Source: CAYVKM01 sp964452045 (GTDB taxonomy: Bacteria > Calditrichota > Calditrichia > RBG-13-44-9). Taken from it: a stretch of 6,919 bases of DNA. A program made the position numbers and the translations under genes. The notes under the pieces were generated by a model. It ran no database searches. It was not told the origin of the DNA and saw nothing but the letters and a program-made list of their open reading frames with translations. The stretch is from positions 1 through 6,919 of the forward strand of contig CAYVKM010000132.1 in NCBI GenBank assembly GCA_964452045.1, in the 5' to 3' direction. Below, in pieces: positions 1-5,124 of the stretch (its first letter is position 1; the number at the start of each line of letters is the position of its first letter).

Positions 1-104
1 ATGGCCGGGATGAAACCGGGCGAGAGGTTGTCAGTGGGGTTTACCTTTATCAGCTTATTGCAGGGAAATACCGGGAGTCCCGGAAGATGCTCCTATTGCG
101 TTAA
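1..104 (+). CDS. C-terminal end of a T9SS type A sorting-domain protein (5' truncated)
   Basis: Reading from base 3 gives 33 residues (GRDETGREVVSGVY, then LYQLIAGKYRESRKMLLLR) followed by TAA at 102-104. The first two bases, AT, would complete a GAT (Asp) codon and so restore the usual WDGRDE start of this segment. It aligns residue for residue with the ends of the three complete proteins downstream (SGxYxYxL, then a basic stretch, KMxLLR). It is therefore the last third of a type A sorting domain of the type IX secretion system, which in known T9SS bacteria is recognised at the outer membrane and usually removed on export. The body of the protein is upstream of the window, so its function cannot be stated. 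By hand count G+C is 54 of the first 104 bases, clearly higher than in the sorting domain of the next gene. The gene ends 27 bp before the next start. Confidence 0.85.
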   Translation, partial: GRDETGREVVSGVYLYQLIAGKYRESRKMLLLR

Positions 105-121
105 ATTCAAAATTTTTGTTT

Positions 122-126
122 GGGGG
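122..126 (+). promoter_or_regulatory. G-rich ribosome-binding site that sets the start at 132
   Basis: GGGGG lies 5 bases before ATG at 132-134. The same frame opens at TTG 120, but that codon overlaps this purine run and nothing similar lies in front of it. Starting at 132 also gives a standard signal peptide. It is a poorer Shine-Dalgarno match than those of the next three genes. Confidence 0.5.
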
Positions 127-131
127 ATAAA

Positions 132-1460
132 ATGTCTGCTTTAAAATATTTAGCAATTTACCTGGTTTTGGCAGGAAGCTTTGCCGGATTTCTGAAAGCC
201 CAGGTGCCGGTGGAACATTTGGGTCTGGCAAACCAGAGTATCACCTGTCTGGGGATGTATAATAACATCATTGCCGTAGGTACTCTGGATCGTGGTGTAT
301 TTTATCAGGATAGCCTGGTCGGCACCACCTGGATTCATCTGGGACTGGATTCGGCCGAGGTTCATTCCGTCTATCCCCACAAAAGCGGACCGCTGGGCTG
401 GGCCATTGGTGCCGGATTGAAGCCGGATAGCAGTTATCCCCATTTTGTTTATTGCAGTTTTGTGGGCGGGCCGTTTGAACCAAAGGACTCCGGTATCAGC
501 GATTCCCTGGCAGTGCTGATAGAGCAACTGGATGGTTTTCCCGATCCCAGCATCTGCGGGGAGACCTATGCTGCTGCCGGTGGCGCTTTGTACCGGCGCT
601 ATTTTACCGACACTGTCTGGACGCCGGTTTATACTGCCACGGTGGAAGGGTATGTACAAACGGTTAAGGTGCACGAAGATTTCCCTGGTCTGGTTTTAGC
701 TGGTGGGGCGGAGGGTTTTGCCGGGACGCTGCTGATGAAATCCTTCGATTATGGTGATACCTGGGAATGGATTTCTCCCCCGGATTTTGTGCGGGATGTG
801 GATTTCTGGGGGGACAGCGCCCAGACCATTTTTTCGGTGGGTTATCCGGTGGTCCGCCGCTCCCTGGATGGCGGCAGCACCTGGACAGAGGTGTACAGCG
901 GGTCATTCATCATCAACAAAGAAGTACTTTACGATCCGGTTCTCTCTCTGGTATTTCTGGCGGGACAGGATCTGTTTGTTTCCGGTGATCCGGTTCTACT
1001 TTACAGTGCCGATCTGGGCGATACCTGGCTGCCGATAAATCTGCCAGTAACCGACAATGCGATTGTCGATCTGGCAAAAGGCGCCGACGGCTGGATCTAT
1101 TTTGCCATGCCGGACAGCGGAGTATTCCGCTTCAACCCCATTTACGTGGGGTGGAAAGATGAACCACAATCTGCCGAGATAGGGGATTTCCAACTTTTCC
1201 AAAATTATCCCAATCCCTTTAATTCGGAGACGCAGATACGGATAGATTTATCGGGTAAAAATTATCTTCGACTAGAGATATATAATCTTATAGGTCAGAA
1301 GGTGCGAACGCTCTTTCAGGGGAATAAAGCGGCAGGTACTTATCAATTTCGTTGGGATGGCCGGAATAATCTGGATCAGCAAATGGCCAGCGGTTTATAT
1401 TTCTATCGGTTAACTGGAAAAAATTTCTCTCAGCAAAAACGTATGATGCTATTGCGATAG
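132..1460 (+). CDS. Secreted Asp-box (BNR-like) beta-propeller protein with T9SS sorting domain
   Basis: The protein has 442 residues if started at ATG 132. Residues 1-23 are a signal peptide (basic K5, hydrophobic core LAIYLVLAGSFAGF, LKA before a likely cut) leaving an N-terminal Gln. Three clear Asp boxes (SxDxGxTW) stand at residues 204-211 (SFDYGDTW), 244-251 (SLDGGSTW) and 292-299 (SADLGDTW). A weaker one is DSLVGTTW near 60-67, and GVF(Y/R) strands at both ends look like propeller blades. This pattern belongs to the BNR/Ycf48-like propeller class. Asp boxes are structural, so they do not prove sialidase activity, and no catalytic Arg triad or Tyr can be assigned. Residues 353-442 are a type A sorting domain (FQLFQNYPNPFN, then IYNLIGQKVRTL, WDGR, SGLYFYRL, KRMMLLR), pointing to export and surface attachment or release. 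The body is G+C-rich (about 60% in four sampled 60-base lines) but bases 1201-1460 are 39%, suggesting the tail was joined from another source. Ligand or substrate unknown. Confidence 0.88.
   Translation: MSALKYLAIYLVLAGSFAGFLKAQVPVEHLGLANQSITCLGMYNNIIAVGTLDRGVFYQDSLVGTTWIHLGLDSAEVHSVYPHKSGPLGWAIGAGLKPDSSYPHFVYCSFVGGPFEPKDSGISDSLAVLIEQLDGFPDPSICGETYAAAGGALYRRYFTDTVWTPVYTATVEGYVQTVKVHEDFPGLVLAGGAEGFAGTLLMKSFDYGDTWEWISPPDFVRDVDFWGDSAQTIFSVGYPVVRRSLDGGSTWTEVYSGSFIINKEVLYDPVLSLVFLAGQDLFVSGDPVLLYSADLGDTWLPINLPVTDNAIVDLAKGADGWIYFAMPDSGVFRFNPIYVGWKDEPQSAEIGDFQLFQNYPNPFNSETQIRIDLSGKNYLRLEIYNLIGQKVRTLFQGNKAAGTYQFRWDGRNNLDQQMASGLYFYRLTGKNFSQQKRMMLLR
1206..1231 (+). repeat. 26-bp perfect direct repeat, copy 1 (sorting-domain YPNPFNSE segment)
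   Basis: This stretch is identical to 3033-3058 over 26 bases and encodes YPNPFNSE plus the start of the next Thr codon in both genes. The flanking bases differ (1205 T against 3032 C; 1232 G against 3059 A). The matching segment of the gene at 3356 encodes nearly the same residues with many synonymous changes, so protein constraint alone does not explain the identity. Confidence 0.85.
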
Positions 1461-1479
1461 TTATCTATACTTCTTTATA

Positions 1480-1485
1480 AAGGAG
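1480..1485 (+). promoter_or_regulatory. Shine-Dalgarno site for the gene at 1494
   Basis: AAGGAG sits 8 bases before ATG 1494 in the 33-bp gap after the previous stop. No promoter or terminator is evident in that gap, which fits read-through from the upstream gene. Confidence 0.7.
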
Positions 1486-1493
1486 AATAAATA

Positions 1494-3287
1494 ATGATAT
1501 CAACTCACCTGCAAATTTTACTTGTCCTGAGTTTTAACTGGCTCGTTGTAACATCAAACAGTTGGGGACAGGCACCTCAAATTGTGGTAGAACCTGATAC
1601 CCTGGATTTCGGTACCACTATAGTCTGTACTCCTGTTTCCCGGGAACTTACCATTAGCAATACCGGAAATGACACTTTGGAACTCTTCGAAATTTACAGT
1701 AACAGTCCTTATTTTCCATTTAGCTATACACAAATGTCAATCCCTCCGGGTGATCAAACTCTTCTTAATTTAGTATTTGATGGACTAATAAATACACAAG
1801 GTATTTATGAAGGCTATTTAATTATTATCAGCAACGATCCGGTCAATGATACTTTAATGATACCAATGAAAGTGGTCGTCGTGGAAGCTCCGCAAATAGC
1901 AATTTACCAGGAAGTTAATGTTAGCGTTGTTGAAGGTGATTCGCTTAATCTTCAGATTCCCTTTGTTTTTTATAAGCCTTTTGCCTTTAGTTGGTACACT
2001 GATATTGAATACCAGGACAATGTTCTTTATTCTACCAGTGATTTAGGCGATACCCTTTTTGCGGTTGATGTTACTGCTAGAATCCCAAATTTAGATAATA
2101 ATTTGAGAGGTATTTGTTATGATAGAGATATTTTCTGGATTGCCGGGGCTAATGCTTCTGCCGGAATCCCGATGCTTTATAAATTTGATCGTCAATGGAA
2201 CCTGATCAATTCATTCCCGCAACCGACAGCAGCCGGTAACCCATTTGGATTTAGTGAAATTGCCTCTGATGGTGTTTTTCTTTATGGAGATCTAAACAAC
2301 GACATTTATGTATTTGATGTTAATTCCGGAGTATTAATTACAGTAACGGATTTATCACTCTTACCCAGGATTGATGCTTTTACCATCGATCGACATTCTC
2401 TGGATATTTGGGTCACTGCCTGGTCTCAACCTGTATACCGTTTCGATTTTCAGGGTACGCTTCTGTCCAGCATTCCATATTCCGGACCGCTAATTACCGG
2501 ATTAGGTTTGGACAGGTTTTCCGGAAGCATTCCTTATCTATGGGCCTGGACAGCGGATGGTCCTGCACAAGGACCGAATTGTACAGCCGTACAGTTGCAA
2601 GGTTCAACGCTTCAATTTATCGGTGTGGAGATGAATAGCGATCCCTTGGAGAATGATCAGCCGGCAGGAATGGATATTGCCCGTTATGATAATCGTCTTG
2701 CGCTTCTGGCGATTCAGCAGAGCAACAATCTTCCCGGCGATGGTCACGATTTTCTGGTAGGGTATTCCCTGGGTCATGAATGGAGGGAATGGCTTGTTGT
2801 TAGTCCGGATTCTGGGACAATTCCAGCGTGTGCAAATCAAGATCTCGATCTTAAATTTTATGGAATTCGTAGTCAGGCAGGTGATACAACACGCCATGCT
2901 ATTATTACTTTCTATAACAATGATCCAGCGAATCCGGAAATTATCTGGGATGTTACTATGAGGGTAGAATCGATAACCGGTTTGGTAAATACACCCAATA
3001 ACTCTCCGATGTCGTTTGTTCTTTATCAGAACTATCCCAATCCCTTTAATTCGGAGACAATGATTACTTTTGTTCTTCCGGAAGCAGGTGAAGTCACACT
3101 GGACATTTATAACATATTAGGTCAAAAAATACTTACAATCTTTCATGATCATTTTACTGGGGGCCGACAATATTTTCGCTGGAATGGCAGAGACAAATCG
3201 GGGCAGGAAGTGCCGAGCGGTATTTATTTTTATCAATTGAAAACAGGCAGGTATGAAATGATGAAAAAAATGATGATACTCCGTTGA
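1494..3287 (+). CDS. Secreted choice-of-anchor/ASH-domain and propeller-like protein with T9SS sorting domain
   Basis: The protein has 597 residues and starts at ATG 1494 behind AAGGAG. Residues 1-25 form a signal peptide (core LQILLVLSFNWLVV), probably cut at SWG before Gln26. Residues about 33-130 are an ASH/choice-of-anchor Ig-like domain: VEPDTLDFG, then LTISNTGNDTLEL, IPPGDQ and IISNDPVNDTLMIPM. Residues about 185-425 contain recurring strand motifs of a propeller-like fold (GICYDRDIFWIAG, EIASDGVFLYGD, FTIDRHSLDIWVTA, YRFDFQGTLLSSIPYSGP, GLGLDRF, GMDIARYDNRLALLA). Residues about 430-491 are a second Ig-like unit of the same class (WLVVSPDSGTIPA, ITFYNNDPANPEI). Residues about 508-597 are the type A sorting domain (YQNYPNPFN, IYNILGQK, WNGRDKSG, SGIYFYQL, KKMMILR). 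No catalytic motif is visible, so a surface adhesion or binding role is more likely than an enzymatic one. Three sampled lines average 42% G+C, lower than the preceding propeller gene. Confidence 0.85.
   Translation: MISTHLQILLVLSFNWLVVTSNSWGQAPQIVVEPDTLDFGTTIVCTPVSRELTISNTGNDTLELFEIYSNSPYFPFSYTQMSIPPGDQTLLNLVFDGLINTQGIYEGYLIIISNDPVNDTLMIPMKVVVVEAPQIAIYQEVNVSVVEGDSLNLQIPFVFYKPFAFSWYTDIEYQDNVLYSTSDLGDTLFAVDVTARIPNLDNNLRGICYDRDIFWIAGANASAGIPMLYKFDRQWNLINSFPQPTAAGNPFGFSEIASDGVFLYGDLNNDIYVFDVNSGVLITVTDLSLLPRIDAFTIDRHSLDIWVTAWSQPVYRFDFQGTLLSSIPYSGPLITGLGLDRFSGSIPYLWAWTADGPAQGPNCTAVQLQGSTLQFIGVEMNSDPLENDQPAGMDIARYDNRLALLAIQQSNNLPGDGHDFLVGYSLGHEWREWLVVSPDSGTIPACANQDLDLKFYGIRSQAGDTTRHAIITFYNNDPANPEIIWDVTMRVESITGLVNTPNNSPMSFVLYQNYPNPFNSETMITFVLPEAGEVTLDIYNILGQKILTIFHDHFTGGRQYFRWNGRDKSGQEVPSGIYFYQLKTGRYEMMKKMMILR
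3033..3058 (+). repeat. 26-bp perfect direct repeat, copy 2
   Basis: This is the partner of 1206-1231, in the same codon phase of the sorting domain of the second complete gene. It points to recent shared ancestry or gene conversion between the two tails. Confidence 0.85.
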
Positions 3288-3340
3288 AAAAACGAACGAG
3301 TAGCGATTTGATTCGTTAAAATAGAGGTCAAAAAAAATAT

Positions 3341-3346
3341 AAGGAG
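3341..3346 (+). promoter_or_regulatory. Shine-Dalgarno site deciding the start at 3356
   Basis: AAGGAG lies 9 bases before ATG 3356 and only 4 before ATG 3351, which is in another frame and stops after 43 codons. The 9-base spacing resembles the 8 bases used at 1494 and supports 3356. This is good evidence that the cysteine-containing N-terminal domain is really translated and that the gene does not simply begin at the internal ATG 3860. Confidence 0.65.
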
Positions 3347-3355
3347 TAATATGAA

Positions 3356-5041
3356 ATGGCTTGTTACAAAATCCCCAGGGAGGATTTTGAACTATTTTAT
3401 CTTACTGAACTCACCCGTCGTAAAGTTAAACCACTTAGCCGCTGGGAAAAGTCACTGGATTTATCTGTTATTGAATGGCTAAAAAAGCAAAGCCTCATCG
3501 TTGAATCCATACCGCGATACACCCTACTGGGCAGAAAAATTCATGAAACAGTTTTTAGTGCTTCTTCACATTATGTGGATTATTATCGGAAAGCCTTTTC
3601 CGGTAAACCGCTCAACAAATCCCCCCATACCCAAAAACTAGAAGGATTTTTGTTCGGCTATCCTTCCTGTTGTGTTAATGCGTTTTTAAAGAACCCCTAT
3701 CAAAAAAATAATCTCAAGATTTCCGAGCAGCGTCTACTTTTTCACTGGGCCTGCCCAGGGTGCCGGATAACCCCTTCATTACTTGACGATTACCGTTCTG
3801 TTCATCGTGAGACTAAAGAGTGGTATCAAAATTATTTTGGTGTTGCAGAGAAGCAACACATGAATATTGTCAGAAAATTATCCATCGCCGCTTCGCTGGC
3901 ATTATGGCTGGGTATTTCCCCGGTGAAAAGTCAGGTAATCCCGGACAGCCTGCATTTTATCCCTGTTCCGAATGACCAGGATCAGGATGGCCTGGCTTAC
4001 ACGGAAGAGATTTTTTTGGGTACAAATTCTATGACTGATTTTACTCTTCCGGGAATTAATGATAATATTTATTGGACTCAATATTTTGATTGGTTGATTT
4101 CGAATCTGCCCACCACCCAGCAGCCGGATCGACCTTATCGCCTGGATTTTCCGGTCTGGGGATCGGAAACGTGTTCCAGGTGTGGTGCAATAGTGAATAT
4201 GGGTTATGTTAAAATTGTCAATCCATTACGAAATTTGGAAATGGATATACCCTATATGGGATTGCATTATTTGACGAACCACTGCTTTTCCTACGATGGC
4301 AGTATTCATNNNNNNNNNNNNNNNNNNNNNNNNNNNNNNNNNNNNNNNNNNNNNNNNNNNNNNNNNNNNNNNNNNNNNNNNNNNNNNNNNNNNNNNNNNN
4401 NNNNNNNNNTTTATGACGGAATGGAATTAGCCTTGAGCATGGTTAGTATTCTGGATAACTTGCCTACCACGCCACAACAGTTTGATCCTTATGTGATTCA
4501 CCACCCCACCTTTGGACATTGGAATTGTTTGTTATGTGGAGAACCAGTAAATATGGGTTACCTAGAGTTGGTTAATCCCATCATAAACTGCCCGCCGATG
4601 GAAATTAGTTATTATGCCCATCATTTTTTAAGTAAAGGTAGTTTTGCTTATGAAGGTCGACTTCAGACCGGTGAATGGATGCAGGGAAGATTGAATCCAA
4701 TTTTGCTAGCCGATCACCTGAATTTTGTGAGTGATATTAAACCTGGACCAAACAATATCTCTGATGGATTTGTGTTAAAGCAGAATTACCCAAATCCATT
4801 TAATGGACAAACTATAATTGAGTACCAGTTACCGGAAAAAACTAATTTGGAAATAACTGTATTAAATCTCCTAGGTCAAAAGGTGCGGACCTTATTCAGT
4901 GGGGAGCAGACCTCCGGACTACACCGGGTACGCTGGGATGGAAAAGATGAACACGGTCAGGAGGTCGCCGGCGGCATCTATATTTCTCGGCTTAAATCGT
5001 CAAAATTTTCCAATTCCGGTAAAATGCTTTATTTGAAATAG
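3356..5041 (+). CDS. Two-part protein: Cys-containing N-terminal domain, internal signal peptide, duplicated CxxCG-NMGY module, T9SS sorting domain
   Basis: The nominal length is 561 codons, including 34 masked by the N gap. Residues 1-168 have no signal peptide and look soluble and cytosolic. They contain GFLFGYPSCCVNAF (C105, C106) and FHWACPGCR (C133, C136), a possible four-Cys metal site; the GYPxCC signature recalls DUF483-type proteins, from memory only. Residues 169-192 are a full signal peptide (MNIVRK, core LSIAASLALWLGI, PVKS before Gln193). Residues 206-224 hold a DxDxDG calcium-type loop followed by EEIFLGTN, as in thrombospondin type 3 repeats. Two copies of a module follow (235-318 and 353-437), sharing LPTT, PY, CxxCG, VNMGY and VNP. 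Residues about 472-561 are the sorting domain (LKQNYPNPFN, LNLLGQKVRTLF, WDGKDEHGQEV, GGIY, KMLYLK). It may be a type II membrane protein cleaved after insertion, or two genes fused in frame. Continuity across the gap is not proven. Function unknown. Confidence 0.7.
   Translation: MACYKIPREDFELFYLTELTRRKVKPLSRWEKSLDLSVIEWLKKQSLIVESIPRYTLLGRKIHETVFSASSHYVDYYRKAFSGKPLNKSPHTQKLEGFLFGYPSCCVNAFLKNPYQKNNLKISEQRLLFHWACPGCRITPSLLDDYRSVHRETKEWYQNYFGVAEKQHMNIVRKLSIAASLALWLGISPVKSQVIPDSLHFIPVPNDQDQDGLAYTEEIFLGTNSMTDFTLPGINDNIYWTQYFDWLISNLPTTQQPDRPYRLDFPVWGSETCSRCGAIVNMGYVKIVNPLRNLEMDIPYMGLHYLTNHCFSYDGSIHXXXXXXXXXXXXXXXXXXXXXXXXXXXXXXXXXXYDGMELALSMVSILDNLPTTPQQFDPYVIHHPTFGHWNCLLCGEPVNMGYLELVNPIINCPPMEISYYAHHFLSKGSFAYEGRLQTGEWMQGRLNPILLADHLNFVSDIKPGPNNISDGFVLKQNYPNPFNGQTIIEYQLPEKTNLEITVLNLLGQKVRTLFSGEQTSGLHRVRWDGKDEHGQEVAGGIYISRLKSSKFSNSGKMLYLK
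3860..3931 (+). other. Internal signal peptide / alternative start codon
   Basis: ATG 3860 opens a 24-residue segment with all parts of a Sec signal peptide: basic N-region (R4, K5 of the segment), hydrophobic core and PVKS before Gln. It lies 168 codons inside the frame that starts at 3356. Only a weak purine run (AGAGAAG, 3847-3853) precedes it, so it is a possible but not favoured independent start. If 3356 is used, the segment would act as a signal anchor with the N-terminal domain in the cytoplasm. Confidence 0.65.
4058..4309 (+). repeat. CxxCG-NMGY module, copy A
   Basis: This codes for residues 235-318 of the two-part protein. Over the 56 positions from N235 to P290, 22 residues are identical to copy B without any gap, including LPTT, PY, a Gly before CSRCG, VNMGY and VNP. 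A conserved His (GLHYL) and FSYDG follow, with one indel against copy B. The CxxC plus conserved His could bind a metal, or the two Cys could form a disulfide after export. The copy is cut at its end by the sequencing gap. Confidence 0.75.
4310..4409 (+). other. Assembly gap of exactly 100 Ns
   Basis: The run is exactly 100 Ns, the conventional filler for a gap of unknown size. It lies between two related module copies, where an assembler could break. By alignment with copy B, copy A still lacks about 18 residues, and a second DxDxDG-LGTN segment like 207-233 would need about 27 more. The true gap may therefore exceed 100 bases. The frame on each side is open, but continuity through the gap is assumed. 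Confidence 0.95.
4412..4666 (+). repeat. CxxCG-NMGY module, copy B
   Basis: Nominal residues 353-437 run from YDGMEL through LPTT, CLLCGEPVNMGY, LVNP and AHHFL to FAYEGRLQ. It is a diverged second copy of 4058-4309 in the same frame. The divergence is well beyond an assembly duplication, so the tandem arrangement is real unless the two contigs were wrongly joined. Confidence 0.75.
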
Positions 5042-5080
5042 CAGGGAAATTTTAGTGGAATAAATATTTTATTGGATTTT

Positions 5081-5086
5081 TATAAT
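5081..5086 (+). promoter_or_regulatory. Possible -10 element (TATAAT) before the last gene
   Basis: A perfect TATAAT lies in the AT-rich 83-bp gap, 38 bases before ATG 5125, and is followed by TTG as in the Bacteroidota-type TAnnTTTG box, though not in exact register. No -35 match is found 16-18 bases upstream. AT-rich sequence produces such hexamers by chance, so this is only a candidate for a separate promoter of the last gene. Confidence 0.2.
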
Positions 5087-5112
5087 TTGCTAATCCATTT
5101 TAGTAAAAAACT

Positions 5113-5118
5113 GGAGGG
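5113..5118 (+). promoter_or_regulatory. Shine-Dalgarno site for the gene at 5125
   Basis: GGAGGG lies 6 bases before ATG 5125. The earlier ATG at 5120 reads ATG-GGA-TGA and stops at once, so 5125 is the start. Confidence 0.75.
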
Positions 5119-5124
5119 TATGGG

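Noticed and set aside
120..131. TTG start four codons before ATG 132
   Set aside because: It overlaps the purine-rich site and adds GDK ahead of an otherwise normal signal peptide; ATG 132 fits better.
150..674. 174-residue frame on the - strand
   Set aside because: It lies opposite the propeller gene, whose signal peptide, Asp boxes and tail are clear; the product has no recognisable motif and no ribosome site was seen.
751..1038. 95-residue + strand frame within the propeller gene
   Set aside because: The Trp/Arg/Pro-rich product is typical of an out-of-frame reading of G+C-rich coding sequence.
132..1460. Sialidase assignment from the Asp boxes
   Set aside because: Asp boxes occur in many non-enzymatic propellers, and no catalytic residues of sialidases can be placed.
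3291..3317. AACGAA/TTCGTT inverted repeat as a terminator
   Set aside because: It has only a 6-bp, AT-rich stem with a 15-base loop and no T tract after it.
3351..3482. 43-codon ORF from ATG 3351, sharing the AAGGAG site
   Set aside because: The spacing is only 4 bases, the product has no recognisable features, and it overlaps the well-supported frame from 3356.
4118..4540. c-type haem binding by the CxxC motifs
   Set aside because: CSRCG and CLLCG lack the His that must follow the second Cys in CxxCH.
5073..5101. TGGATT/AATCCA hairpin followed by TTTT
   Set aside because: The stem is 6 bp with a 13-base loop and few G-C pairs, in AT-rich sequence; too weak to call a terminator.
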